Of a stretch of DNA of 64,000 nucleotides, positions 1 through 9,673 are shown in pieces. Made by a program: the position numbers and the translations under genes. Numbering within the stretch: the first letter of the stretch is position 1; each line of letters begins with the position of its first letter. Source of the DNA: an uncultured Pseudomonadales bacterium. GTDB lineage: Bacteria > Pseudomonadota > Gammaproteobacteria > Pseudomonadales > Cellvibrionaceae. Below the pieces are notes generated by a model. It was not told the DNA's origin. It did not search any database and saw only the letters and a list, made by a program, of their open reading frames with translations. The stretch is from positions 1 through 64,000 of the forward strand of contig CANLDL010000002.1 in NCBI GenBank assembly GCA_947489425.1, read 5' to 3'.

Positions 1-142
1 TGGGAGAGGCGCGCATTATACGGCCATAAAACAAAGACGCAACCCTTTATTGCACTTTATTTTAAATAAAAAGAAATATAAAAAAGATGAACAAATAACA
101 GCCTAGACTATAGACAAAAATCCGTCAAAAATGAGACTCGAG

Positions 143-1000
143 TTATTCGCGCGCAAGGTGCCACAACCACATTAAAGGACCCGATGCAGCATATACAGCG
201 GTTAGCACTAACAGCATAACCGGCGGGTTTATTGCAATGACTGCAAATAAAGAGACCACTAGGAGCATCTTCACAAAAGGCACTCTACCTTTTAAATCAA
301 TCCCTTTAAAACTACTGTATTTAAAGTTCGATACCATCAATGCAGCAAGAAACACCATTAAGACGGCCACAATACCTGCAAAATGACTAGACACCTGCTG
401 ATCATGGAACACCCAAACAATACTCGCAACCACACCTGCCGCTGCCGGGCTTGCCAAACCTATAAAGAAGCGATTATCGGTGAAGCCTGTTTGTGTATTA
501 AAACGTGCAAGCCTCAGTGCGGCACAAGCTGTGTAAGCAAAGGCAGCTGCTAGGCCAAATTTACCCAGAGGCTCCAACCCCCAATTAAGCGCAACAATGG
601 CAGGAGCAACCCCAAAAGAGACCATATCGGCAAGGCTGTCGTACTGCACACCAAATTCGCTTGACGTATTGGTCATTCTAGCAACACGACCATCTAGACC
701 ATCGAGGATTTGTGATACAAAGATGGCAATTGCCGCTGCTTCAAAATTTCCCGAGATACTACTCATAATGGCATAAAAACCACTAAACAAAGCACCTGTA
801 GTGAATAAGTTGGGAAGAAGGTAAACGCCTTTATGACGAACTTTTTCACCGTTCTCCGATACTTCTTCTATATGCTCATCGATAGGAAGATAGCGCTCCG
901 ATGAATTATCAGTCGAATCGGTGGATATTTTTTGATTAGCATCAACAGGCTTTCCGTCATTTGGAACGGATTTTATATGGCCTGACCCGGACCCGGACAT
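143..1000 (-). CDS. pssA: CDP-diacylglycerol--serine O-phosphatidyltransferase
   Basis: Makes phosphatidylserine from CDP-diacylglycerol and L-serine at the inner membrane, the first step to phosphatidylethanolamine. The CDP-alcohol phosphatidyltransferase signature is intact around residues 100-125 (DGLDGRVAR, then D-S-L-A-D after a G), so it is the integral-membrane type of Bacillus and Pseudomonas, not the soluble E. coli type. Several hydrophobic segments follow. The first about 60 residues are a hydrophilic Gly/Ser/Asp-rich extension, as in pseudomonad homologues. It lies downstream of ilvC on the same strand, a common order in Pseudomonas relatives, but a terminator separates them here. 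Confidence 0.93.
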   Translation of the reverse strand: MSGSGSGHIKSVPNDGKPVDANQKISTDSTDNSSERYLPIDEHIEEVSENGEKVRHKGVYLLPNLFTTGALFSGFYAIMSSISGNFEAAAIAIFVSQILDGLDGRVARMTNTSSEFGVQYDSLADMVSFGVAPAIVALNWGLEPLGKFGLAAAFAYTACAALRLARFNTQTGFTDNRFFIGLASPAAAGVVASIVWVFHDQQVSSHFAGIVAVLMVFLAALMVSNFKYSSFKGIDLKGRVPFVKMLLVVSLFAVIAINPPVMLLVLTAVYAASGPLMWLWHLARE

Positions 1001-1053
1001 AAAGTCACCTCAATAAATTACATTTACTCGCTATAATACGCGCAATAAGCCTA

Positions 1054-1094
1054 AGAAACAAAAAACGCGATACTTGTTAAGGCATCGCGTTTTA
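1054..1094 (-). terminator. Rho-independent terminator after ilvC
   Basis: On the minus strand, a hairpin with stem AAAACGCGAT/ATCGCGTTTT is followed by a run of T (TTTTTTGTTT). It lies 40 bases past the ilvC stop and would separate ilvC from pssA. Confidence 0.8.
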
Positions 1095-1134
1095 GACGAG
1101 TATCGATCACACTCTCACGGAGAGATTATGGCAA

Positions 1135-2311
<1,177 letters not shown>

Positions 2312-3181
2312 ATGGACAATCGCACGTTGTCACTATTTTTACACCTTTGCGAGACGCTCCATTTCGGACGAACCAGCCAGGCCATGCACATTAGTCCCTC
2401 AGCTTTAACGAGAACAATCCAACAACTCGAAGAGACATTGGATACATCGCTATTTGAACGTGACAATCGCTCGGTTCAACTCACTAAAGAAGGCGTTCTT
2501 TTTCAGCAATACGCACAGGAATCAACAAGCTTGTGGCAGAACTTTAAGCAATCACTCATGGAAGAGACCCAAGAGCTACAAGGGGAGATCAGTATTTATT
2601 GCTCGGTAACGGCAAGCTATAGCTTTTTGCACACTATTTTGAATGATTTCAGAAAAGCTCACCCTAAAATTGGTATGACACTGCACACCGGGGACTCTGA
2701 AGATGCCATTAGCCATATACTCGAAGATAATGATGATCTTGCTATTGGTGCACGCCCCGACAAATTACCTAGCAAACTCGATTTTAAACGCATTACTATC
2801 TCACCACTGGTGATGATTGCACCGTTAAATAACCCACAATATAAAAACCCCGCGAATAATTGGAAAGGTACACCATTGATTCTCTCTGAAAAAGGGCTGA
2901 TCAGAAAACGTATCGACACTTGGTTTCAGCAAAAAAATATTAAGCCGACTATCTACGCACAAGTCTCTGGTAACGAGGCTATTGTGAGCATGGTAAGTCT
3001 TGGGTTTGGTGTTGGTGTCATACCTAAAATTGTACTAGACAACAGCCCGCTAATTGATCGCGTAAAAACCATTACTCATCAGCCAGTATTGGAGCCTATA
3101 GAAGTCGGTTTATGTGCACAAAAAAAACGCTTACAAAACCCATTAATTAAGGCGTTATGGGATTCACTCTCCAACCCCTAA
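2312..3181 (+). CDS. ilvY: LysR-type activator IlvY
   Basis: LysR-family regulator of ilvC. The N-terminal winged helix (about residues 1-60, ending with SLFERDNRSVQLTKEG) is followed by a substrate-binding co-inducer domain. Position and polarity, divergent from ilvC, are the main reason for the name. The frame is open from a TTG at 2300, but the ATG at 2312 is preferred because GGGGTT lies just upstream and the protein then begins MDNRTLSLF, the usual LysR start. Length (289 aa) is normal. Confidence 0.9.
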   Translation: MDNRTLSLFLHLCETLHFGRTSQAMHISPSALTRTIQQLEETLDTSLFERDNRSVQLTKEGVLFQQYAQESTSLWQNFKQSLMEETQELQGEISIYCSVTASYSFLHTILNDFRKAHPKIGMTLHTGDSEDAISHILEDNDDLAIGARPDKLPSKLDFKRITISPLVMIAPLNNPQYKNPANNWKGTPLILSEKGLIRKRIDTWFQQKNIKPTIYAQVSGNEAIVSMVSLGFGVGVIPKIVLDNSPLIDRVKTITHQPVLEPIEVGLCAQKKRLQNPLIKALWDSLSNP

Positions 3182-3193
3182 AAGAAGCGAGCA

Positions 3194-3775
3194 TTAACTC
3201 TCTTTAGCAACCTCACCACTATCTTTAAAAGAATAGAGATAGTTGGTTTTATCCATTACATTTAAGTTAATAATAGGTTCAATTTTATCGACAAAATCGA
3301 GTAGCAGAGCGTGACCATTTTCTTTGAGGTGAAATGAAATAAGACAGATACTTTTCGAGCTACTCTCTATGTATAAGTGAATAGTTGAGTCAGCCATGCG
3401 ACGGCTATTTGATCCACCCCTATACCAGCGCAGAACCGCACGATTAAAATTGCTTAAATCGTACTGGCGCTGCCTAAGAACCTTCGTTACACCAAACAAG
3501 TCAAAAATATAGCTTACTTCAAGCACATCACCTGAAATTGATATTCTATCTCTAACACCATAGCTCGCCACCATCAGGCAGAAGCAGAACATACCTATTA
3601 AGCGATGGTAAATCTCACCGGTTTCTCCAAAGGTAAATACGATACCCAACAAACAGGCAGTAAACCCAAATAAAATAAAAAATACATTTCTAGCAGATGC
3701 CATAGATAGATAGCTGTTATCGCCCAAAAAGACATGACGCATTACGTATTTATTTTTAGGGTCAAATTTATTCAT
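3194..3775 (-). CDS. Small membrane protein, paralogue of next gene
   Basis: Unrecognised 193-residue protein. Two hydrophobic helices lie at about residues 30-50 and 60-75, followed by a soluble C-terminal half with beta-rich alternation (ISISGDVLEVSYIFDLFGV), which could be a bacterial PH-like fold; that is inference from the pattern only. It is clearly paralogous to the gene at 3838-4416: both start MN-F-DP and share R-W-Y--G, IESS---ICL-SF-L and DF---IEPII. The pair arose by tandem duplication and sits inside the ilv region. Confidence 0.75.
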   Translation of the reverse strand: MNKFDPKNKYVMRHVFLGDNSYLSMASARNVFFILFGFTACLLGIVFTFGETGEIYHRLIGMFCFCLMVASYGVRDRISISGDVLEVSYIFDLFGVTKVLRQRQYDLSNFNRAVLRWYRGGSNSRRMADSTIHLYIESSSKSICLISFHLKENGHALLLDFVDKIEPIINLNVMDKTNYLYSFKDSGEVAKES

Positions 3776-3837
3776 TGGCTTATCTTATTACTAAAAAAGG
3801 GAAAAATAACACAATAAAGATCAACTAAAAGCAATCA

Positions 3838-4416
3838 TTAATCTTCTTGTGTAGCCTCAGGCAAACCAAGGTAACGATGCCCACCTTCTACTTTTATCTT
3901 TAAGCCAATAATGGGTTCAATACGCCGAATAAAGTCAATAAGTAATCTTTGCCCATCTCGTCTTAAGTAAAAAGAAACAAGGCAAATACTGTAACGACTG
4001 CTTTCTATATACAGCTGAGCTGTCGACTCGTCGTCACGACGACGATTATTGGGGCTACCGCTATACCAGCGAACAACGGCACGATCAAAATCACGTAAAT
4101 TATACTGAGTTTGCTTGAACACCCTCTTGATGCCAAATAGGTCAAAAAAATAAGTAATCTCCAACACACCATTGGCAATAGATAATTTATCTCTACAACC
4201 ATAACTTAATATGACTAAAAGAAAAAAGAACAAGCCTATTGCACGATGATAAAACTGAAAGCCTTCGCCGAAATAAAAGATAAGGCCAAGCAAAAATGAA
4301 GTAAGCCCGAAGAGTACAAAAAATATATTAGTGTCGGAGGCCAAAGATAAGTAACGGTCGTACCCCAGAAAAATATTTCGTTTAACGTGCCTTCTTTCAG
4401 GGTCGAATTGATTCAT
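3838..4416 (-). CDS. Small membrane protein, paralogue of previous gene
   Basis: Unrecognised 192-residue protein with the same plan as its downstream neighbour: a short charged N-terminus, two membrane helices (about residues 29-48 and 57-75), then a soluble beta-rich domain containing FDLFGIKRVF and the conserved RWYSGSPNNRR segment. The 62-bp gap to the next gene and common strand suggest co-transcription. No catalytic motif is visible. The duplicate has diverged to perhaps half identity, so the duplication is not recent. Confidence 0.75.
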   Translation of the reverse strand: MNQFDPERRHVKRNIFLGYDRYLSLASDTNIFFVLFGLTSFLLGLIFYFGEGFQFYHRAIGLFFFLLVILSYGCRDKLSIANGVLEITYFFDLFGIKRVFKQTQYNLRDFDRAVVRWYSGSPNNRRRDDESTAQLYIESSRYSICLVSFYLRRDGQRLLIDFIRRIEPIIGLKIKVEGGHRYLGLPEATQED

Positions 4417-4466
4417 TAGTTAATGCTATTACTGGAAGTAACCTTCTTGTAGTGAAATTTAGAACC

Positions 4467-4527
4467 AAAAAGGGTGTTGTAATTTTTAGCTTTTAAGATA
4501 ATAGCAAATTTTACAACACCCTTTTTT
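4467..4527. terminator. Long A/T-flanked hairpin
   Basis: AAAAAGGGTGTTGTAA and its complement TTACAACACCCTTTTTT are separated by about 30 bases, giving a stem usable on either strand. It lies just beyond the ilvH-tail fragment at 4566-4619 in the ilvH reading direction, so it may be the original ilvH terminator. The large loop makes this less certain. Confidence 0.5.
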
Positions 4528-4565
4528 AGTCATCACAGAATTATCTGTCACAGCATACAAATATA

Positions 4566-4619
4566 TTAAAGCTTGAGTATTTTCTCTCCACGACTAATAC
4601 CAGAGACACCAGTACGTAC
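4566..4619 (-). pseudogene. Detached copy of the ilvH 3' end
   Basis: On the minus strand this reads VRTGVSGISRGEKILKL-stop, identical in amino acids to the last 17 residues of the intact ilvH at 6320-6820. The DNA differs at several third positions (e.g. GTA CGT ACT against GTG CGT ACC). No open frame continues upstream. It is therefore a relic ilvH tail in direct orientation, about 1.75 kb from the real one, with doxX and a LysR gene between. The pattern resembles insertion of a DNA segment at the 3' end of ilvH that brought its own replacement tail. The rest of 4417-4738 has no gene. Confidence 0.85.
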
Positions 4620-4696
4620 AAAAAAGCATCCACAGAACCCATTAGTTAAAATACTTGGGGTTCTTTACTTAATGCATAAACTATAAACACCTTAGA

Positions 4697-4716
4697 AAAT
4701 ATCCCGTCGGATATTT
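4697..4716 (-). terminator. Possible terminator of the DoxX gene
   Basis: Minus strand AAATATCC-GACG-GGATATTT followed by TCT, just past the doxX-like stop at 4739. The stem is only 8 bp and AT-rich, with a short T tail. Confidence 0.4.
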
Positions 4717-4738
4717 ATCAGTATATGTATGCACTCAA

Positions 4739-5158
4739 TTAAGCTCTATTATCACCTATAAATGATTGAGAAAACAAAACATATTTTCCATCACCAATGC
4801 TTGCCTGAACAAAAGCAATAATTGCAAGAAACAAAGGGTATTCCCAGCCTCCACCGGTATTGGTAAATAGCCAACCACTTGGCAAATGCGCCCATGTTGC
4901 ACCTAGCAATACAGGAATTATGATTATCGAGAAATAGCGAGTATGAAAACCGACTATCAGTGCTATACCACTCGCAACCTCTAATCCAAACACTAAGTAC
5001 GCCAACCCCTGCGGCAAACCTATCGAGCCAAAGTATGCTGCTGTCCCAGGCAACCCAAACACAAACAACTTCAGATAAGCACTATGCGCTAACAATACTC
5101 CCCCTAACGATAGCCTTAATATAAATGCACCGACATCAAAAGACAAAAACTGATTCAT
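4739..5158 (-). CDS. DoxX family membrane protein
   Basis: A 139-residue protein with four hydrophobic segments and the DoxX-family pattern (LRLSLGGVLLAHSAYLKLF at the N-terminus; YLVFGLEVASGIALIVG in the middle). The biochemical role of this family is mostly unassigned; some members accompany redox or thiol-stress systems. It is divergent from a LysR gene with a palindromic operator candidate between them, so that regulator probably controls it. The pair sits between the two copies of the ilvH 3' end. Confidence 0.85.
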   Translation of the reverse strand: MNQFLSFDVGAFILRLSLGGVLLAHSAYLKLFVFGLPGTAAYFGSIGLPQGLAYLVFGLEVASGIALIVGFHTRYFSIIIIPVLLGATWAHLPSGWLFTNTGGGWEYPLFLAIIAFVQASIGDGKYVLFSQSFIGDNRA

Positions 5159-5240
5159 AAATTAGAACTCCTCTTGGTTAATTAACTGTATTATCTTACT
5201 TGCAAATAAAATTTATAATTGCCAATAAATGCAATATAAT

Positions 5241-5256
5241 ATTGCAATATTGCAAT
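5241..5256. promoter_or_regulatory. LysR-type operator candidate
   Basis: The 16-bp sequence ATTGCAATATTGCAAT is a perfect palindrome and fits the LysR T-N11-A rule (T-TGCAATATTGC-A). A second overlapping near-palindrome, GCAATATAATATTGC, lies immediately to the left (5231-5245). It is 22 bp upstream of the LysR start and 83 bp upstream of doxX. Confidence 0.6.
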
Positions 5257-5277
5257 AGCTAGAAAGAAGCACATAAT

Positions 5278-6147
5278 ATGGATTGGAACTCATTAAAAAT
5301 ATTTTTAGCTATTGCCAATAAAGGCTCGTTAGGTAGCGCTGCACGAGAGCTAAAGGTTAATCACTCCACTGTTTTTCGACGACTCGGGCAATTTGAAGAA
5401 GATATTGGTGGACGACTATTTGAGCGAATCAATAATCGCTACCACCTCACACCTATGGGACAGGAGCTTTTCGACTTAGCAAAAACTATCGAGCATTCCT
5501 TTGATGATATAGAGAGAACAATTGTAGGCAATGATATTCAAGCCAAAGGAACGGTAAAAATTACAGCCCCCTATAATATTGCCTGCTATTACCTTAGTCG
5601 CTACATCACAGCTTTCAACCAACAATATACCGACATCCACATTGAGCTGCTCGCTAGTAATATTGAATTCAATATGACAAACCGTCAGGCAGATATTGCC
5701 GTGCGTGCAACATCTAGCCCTCCTGAATATTTAATTGGTCGTCAGGTATGCACAATAGGATGGGGAGTTTATGGCAGTCCAACTTATCAAGAGCAACACG
5801 GCTATCCCACATCTACTAAAGATTTAGCGATGCATAATATAATCGGTGCCACAGGAGGAATCAGTCATTTATCTGCATTTACTTGGCTCAACAAACATTA
5901 TCCAGAGCAAATCACAACACGCTGTGACGAGTTAATGGTTATGGCTAACCTTGCAGCATTAGGGCACGGGCTTGCAATTTTACCCAATGATCAAGCTCAT
6001 GATGGGCTTGAAAAAGTATTGGCCTTCACACCTAAAAAAAGTAGCAATCTTTGGTTACTGACCCATCCAGACTTGCGTAAAGTAAAGCGAATCAAGTGTG
6101 TTATGCAATACCTCACACATGCCTTTTCATCAGAACAACTGGCCTAA
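5278..6147 (+). CDS. LysR-family transcriptional regulator
   Basis: A 289-residue LysR regulator. The helix-turn-helix at about residues 15-60 (GSLGSAARELKVNHSTVFRRLGQFEEDIGGRLFERINNRY) is of the type with N-H-S-T-V-F-R-R, followed by a co-inducer-binding domain containing the usual G-HGLAILP segment. It is transcribed away from the DoxX gene across a palindromic operator candidate, so autoregulation and control of doxX are likely. The ligand cannot be read from sequence. It is convergent with ilvH, with a shared hairpin between them. Confidence 0.9.
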   Translation: MDWNSLKIFLAIANKGSLGSAARELKVNHSTVFRRLGQFEEDIGGRLFERINNRYHLTPMGQELFDLAKTIEHSFDDIERTIVGNDIQAKGTVKITAPYNIACYYLSRYITAFNQQYTDIHIELLASNIEFNMTNRQADIAVRATSSPPEYLIGRQVCTIGWGVYGSPTYQEQHGYPTSTKDLAMHNIIGATGGISHLSAFTWLNKHYPEQITTRCDELMVMANLAALGHGLAILPNDQAHDGLEKVLAFTPKKSSNLWLLTHPDLRKVKRIKCVMQYLTHAFSSEQLA

Positions 6148-6264
6148 ATATTCAATTAAATAGACAAAAACTCTTTGGAGAGGCCTTCGATTAAAGCCTA
6201 TTGATATATGAATCGCGCATTAATCATCCGCTGATGATTAAATAAACTTAAAATAAATATCACG

Positions 6265-6294
6265 CATAAAAAAACCGCTATAAAAGCGGTTTTA
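6265..6294. terminator. Terminator after ilvH (bidirectional)
   Basis: AAAACCGCTATAAAAGCGGTTTT hairpin with seven A on the left and TTTTA on the right. On the minus strand it ends in a T run and lies 26 bp past the ilvH stop. It could also stop the convergent LysR gene. Confidence 0.8.
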
Positions 6295-6319
6295 GAATGA
6301 TAATTACCAAACTCGAAAA

Positions 6320-6820
6320 TTATAGTTTGAGTATTTTCTCACCTCGACTAATACCAGAAACACCGGTACGCACAACTTCTAACACGATAGACTCACCGAC
6401 AGCGTCGATAAAGGCACTGAGTTTTTCAGAGTCGCCTAACAGTTGAATGGTATAAGTACTTTGAGTCACATCGATAATTTGCCCACGAAAGATATCAACA
6501 CTGCGTTTGACTTCTTCGCGCATGCTACCCGTTGCACGCACTTTAATCATCATTAGTTCACGTTCAATATGAGAGCCTTCCGAAAGGTCCACAAGCTTAA
6601 CAACATCAATCAATTTATTGAGGTTTTTGGTAATTTGCTCAATAGCAAGATCATCACCAATGCTCGTTAGTGTTAAACGCGAGAGTGAATCGTCTTCGGT
6701 TGGCGCAACATTTAAGCTCTCGATGTTATAACCACGTTGAGAAAATAAACCTACAACGCGTGACAGCGCACCAGGCTCATTTTCCATCAATACTGAAATT
6801 ATTCGTCTTCTTTTACTCAT
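6320..6820 (-). CDS. ilvH: Acetolactate synthase small (regulatory) subunit
   Basis: Regulatory subunit giving valine feedback inhibition of acetolactate synthase. It carries an N-terminal ACT domain (residues 4-75, RRIISVLMENEPGALSRVVGLFSQRGYNIESL) and a C-terminal ferredoxin-like domain; 166 residues is typical. It overlaps the large-subunit stop by 4 bp (ATGA), implying translational coupling. Its last 17 codons exist a second time at 4566-4619. Confidence 0.97.
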   Translation of the reverse strand: MSKRRRIISVLMENEPGALSRVVGLFSQRGYNIESLNVAPTEDDSLSRLTLTSIGDDLAIEQITKNLNKLIDVVKLVDLSEGSHIERELMMIKVRATGSMREEVKRSVDIFRGQIIDVTQSTYTIQLLGDSEKLSAFIDAVGESIVLEVVRTGVSGISRGEKILKL

Positions 6821-8553
6821 GCTGTACGCTCCGTTTTACTTAGTTGCATATCACCAACGGACTCCAATGGAATCTGCATAGGGTATACATGCTCATCGGG
6901 ATCAACATAAATATCCATAAAGACAACTTGATCTTTCATGGCAAAACACTCTTCCAACTTACTCATTAACTCTTCACGCTTAGTCACCTTCATACCAACA
7001 TGGCCATAGGCTTCGGCCAGCTTAATGAAATCTGGTAGTGAATCTTCATATAAAATTTCAGAATAGCGGCCATCATAGTTCATATCTTGCCACTGCTTAA
7101 CCATACCCAAAGCTTGGTTATTGATATTAATAATTTTAATCGGCAAACCATATTGCTTAAGCGTCGATAGCTCCTGAATACACATTTGCACACTGCCCTC
7201 ACCGGTAATACAAACAACGGTATCATCCATAAAGGCAAACTGAGCGCCCATGGCTGCCGGGATACCAAAACCCATGGTGCCTAAGCCACCCGAGGTAACC
7301 CATTTACGTGGTTTATCAAATAGGTAGTATTGCGCAGCAAACATTTGATGCTGACCAACATCGGTAGCAACAATTGCCTCACCCTTTGTGGCTTTATAAA
7401 CTGCTTGCACAACTTCTTGTGGCTTAATCATTTCGCTCTGATCATCAAAACGGTTCTTCGTATAAAGCCCGTGCTTTTGACGCCATTCGTTAATAGATTT
7501 CCACCAACTTTCTAGCGCTGCACTATCAACCTTGTCTTTGCCCTTTTCAATTAGCGGTAACATTTGCTGTAAAACCGTATCTGCTGGTCCAACAATGGGG
7601 ATATCTGCAGCAATAGTTTTAGAAATAGAAGCAGGATCAATATCGATATGCACAATCTTGGCATTAGGGCAGAATTTATCGAGCGCATTGGTAACACGAT
7701 CATCAAAACGTGCACCTACACAAAAAATTAAGTCGCTCTTATGCATAGCCGTATTAGCTTCATAAGTACCGTGCATACCCAGCATACCAATAAACTGTTC
7801 ATCGGTACTTGGATAAGCACCCAAGCCCATTAATGTACTAGTAATAGGGTAACCCAAGGTTTTAATCAGCTTGGTCACGAGCTCAGGGGTATTACCATGA
7901 ATAGCACCCCCACCAATATAAATAACCGGCTGTTTGGCAGCGAGTATCGCGCTAACGGCTTTTTTAATTTGACCGCTATGCCCTTTTTGTACCGGGTTAT
8001 ATGAGCGCATTGATACAGACTCAGGGTAGTTATACTCATAAGTCTCGTTAGGCGCCGTATAATCTTTAGGCACATCAATAACAACAGGGCCTGGGCGACC
8101 AGATGCCGCTATGTAGTAAGCCTTTTTGACGATTTCAGGGATATCTGCTGGGTTTTGCACCATAAAGCTATGTTTTACTATAGGGCGCGAAACACCAATC
8201 ATATCGGTCTCTTGGAAGGCATCTTGACCGATTTTATCGCTAGGAACCTGACCCGATATCACCACCATTGGAATTGAATCCATAAAAGCAGTGGCTATAC
8301 CTGTAATTGCATTAGTGGCACCTGGGCCCGATGTGACCAGTACAGTACCGACTTTACCGGTTACGCGCGAGTAGGCATCCGCCGCATGGGTTGCGGACTG
8401 TTCATGCCTAACTAATATATGTTTTACTTTGTCTTGCCTATAAATTGCATCATAAATATGTAATGCGGCCCCACCAGGGTAACCAAACATTATATCCACA
8501 CCTTCATCTGCTAAGGCACGGATGAGCATATCTCCACCTGAGAGCATTTCCAC
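6817..8553 (-). CDS. ilvI: Acetolactate synthase large (catalytic) subunit
   Basis: TPP- and FAD-dependent enzyme that condenses two pyruvates, or pyruvate and 2-ketobutyrate, in the first committed step of Val/Leu/Ile synthesis. Domains in order: TPP-binding N-terminal (catalytic Glu in HEQSATHAADAY near residue 50), central FAD domain, and C-terminal TPP domain with TGEGSVQMCIQEL ... NNQALGMVKQWQDM. The thiamine motif begins GEG rather than GDG, as in pseudomonad IlvI as I recall them. 578 residues is normal. The upstream 550 bp contain a structured leader instead of a classical leader peptide. Confidence 0.97.
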   Translation of the reverse strand: MEMLSGGDMLIRALADEGVDIMFGYPGGAALHIYDAIYRQDKVKHILVRHEQSATHAADAYSRVTGKVGTVLVTSGPGATNAITGIATAFMDSIPMVVISGQVPSDKIGQDAFQETDMIGVSRPIVKHSFMVQNPADIPEIVKKAYYIAASGRPGPVVIDVPKDYTAPNETYEYNYPESVSMRSYNPVQKGHSGQIKKAVSAILAAKQPVIYIGGGAIHGNTPELVTKLIKTLGYPITSTLMGLGAYPSTDEQFIGMLGMHGTYEANTAMHKSDLIFCVGARFDDRVTNALDKFCPNAKIVHIDIDPASISKTIAADIPIVGPADTVLQQMLPLIEKGKDKVDSAALESWWKSINEWRQKHGLYTKNRFDDQSEMIKPQEVVQAVYKATKGEAIVATDVGQHQMFAAQYYLFDKPRKWVTSGGLGTMGFGIPAAMGAQFAFMDDTVVCITGEGSVQMCIQELSTLKQYGLPIKIININNQALGMVKQWQDMNYDGRYSEILYEDSLPDFIKLAEAYGHVGMKVTKREELMSKLEECFAMKDQVVFMDIYVDPDEHVYPMQIPLESVGDMQLSKTERTA

Positions 8554-8710
8554 TTAACTAACCTCTATCACTGTCATGATTAAAAAATTAAATGCTAAAT
8601 CAACATACGCGACAACTACGACACACAGGCAAACCTGCTGAAATAGCTGATAAAAACTATGCACTACTACTGTAGCGGCACTAATTCACTGCATTATTTA
8701 ACATTCGAGA

Positions 8711-8864
8711 AAGCAAATTTTTATAACTTTTTATAAAAGTTTGCTTGCGGAAGGGGCCATGAACTAACCGGTAAGTTAGCAGTTCAGGGGTTGTTAGTAA
8801 TAAGCGGTAACTTATTAAAACAAACCCATAAACCTCAGCTTGGAGTGTGGTTTACGCCTCACAC
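8711..8864 (-). promoter_or_regulatory. Structured leader RNA candidate upstream of ilvI
   Basis: Read on the minus strand toward ilvI, four hairpins follow one another. Hairpin 1, 8864-8845: GUGUG/CACAC. Hairpin 2, 8827-8787: GGG-UUGUU with UAAUAAG/CUUAUUA. Hairpin 3, 8786-8759: UGAAC-UAAC/GUUA-GUUCA. Hairpin 4, 8746-8711: AAGCAAA-TTTTATAA/TTATAAAA-TTTGCTT followed by TTTCTC. The loops of hairpins 2 and 3 both contain UUACCG. The GUAAACC of hairpin 1 can alternatively pair with GGUUUAU downstream, suggesting a switch. Short leader frames here have no run of Ile, Val or Leu codons. The rest of 8554-9101 has no gene. From memory, an 'ilvB-OMG' RNA motif was proposed upstream of ilvB in marine gammaproteobacteria; identity is untested. 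Confidence 0.55.
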
Positions 8865-9101
8865 CGCAGAACACATATGTGTAATGGTTAAAATTATAAC
8901 GAATATTAATTAACAAGCAACCCAATAGCGTTATTTTTGAGCTAATACTTACCTATATGCGGGTTTTATCAATTCCACAAAATATTCGATATATTTTATG
9001 CATCGTCTGTATAGGGTATTAAACAAATCTATTTACTCGGTTGAGCGTAAATGTTGGCTAAATACAAAAATACATTTATGTGACAAACTGAGGAAAACAC
9101 A

Positions 9102-9566
9102 ATGAAACATTCGATGATAAAAACAATTGTTAGCTCTGCAGTATTGAGTATTGCTCTCGGTGTTAGCGCCATGAACACTCAAGCATATACCTATGGCACT
9201 GCAAGCAGCACCGCACCTAACGTGAGTCAACTTAGTGTTAAAGCTAAAAACCAAGATGTCTCTGGCGGTACTATTACAGCCAAAAAAATTGTTGCTGATG
9301 CTAACGGCTGGATGGTTGTTCATCGCACAGATGGCAAAAAACCAGGCCCAGTTGTCGCTCATGCCCCACTTAAAGCTGGCACGAACAAAAATGTAACGGG
9401 AATTTTGACCGAGAAGGTCAAAAAAGGCGAAAAGCTAATGGTTATGCTCCACTCCGAAGCGAGTGGCAAGTCAACAGGTATCTTTGAATATACCTTAGGT
9501 GCCAAAGAAGATGGACCTATCAAAGTTGATGGCAAACTTGTTATGCAGATTATCGAAGCGATTTAA
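9102..9566 (+). CDS. Secreted DUF7282-like protein
   Basis: A 154-residue protein with a clear Sec signal peptide (basic MKHSMIK, hydrophobic core, cleavage after NTQA near residue 28). The mature part is a single beta-rich domain with GWMVVHR and GPVVAHAPLKAG, a pattern I associate with DUF7282, a family of unknown function found in secreted bacterial and archaeal proteins. RBS GAGGA lies 8 bp upstream of the ATG. It stands alone, ending at a bidirectional terminator opposite phoX. Location is probably periplasmic or extracellular. Confidence 0.8.
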   Translation: MKHSMIKTIVSSAVLSIALGVSAMNTQAYTYGTASSTAPNVSQLSVKAKNQDVSGGTITAKKIVADANGWMVVHRTDGKKPGPVVAHAPLKAGTNKNVTGILTEKVKKGEKLMVMLHSEASGKSTGIFEYTLGAKEDGPIKVDGKLVMQIIEAI

Positions 9567-9605
9567 TTTACACCTTTTGTAGAAGACTCTGATCAAAAGG
9601 GTTTA

Positions 9606-9645
9606 AACGTAAAAAGGGTGGACAATTGTCCACCCTTTTTACGTT
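9606..9645. terminator. Strong bidirectional terminator
   Basis: Perfect inverted repeat with half AACGTAAAAAGGGTGGACAA, giving a GC-rich GGGTGGACAA/TTGTCCACCC stem flanked by A5 and T5. It lies between the convergent ends of the secreted-protein gene and phoX and serves both. Confidence 0.92.
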
Positions 9646-9673
9646 AAGCCAGCATAATATTGGCTAGAGAGCA

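Noticed and set aside
1..142. Possible gene or terminator at the left edge
   Set aside because: Too short and AT-rich with no stem-loop or frame that I can support.
8750..8890. Leader peptide frame (GTG start, about 19 codons) before ilvI
   Set aside because: It contains almost no Ile/Val and few Leu codons in series, so peptide attenuation is not supported; the RNA structure is a better reading.
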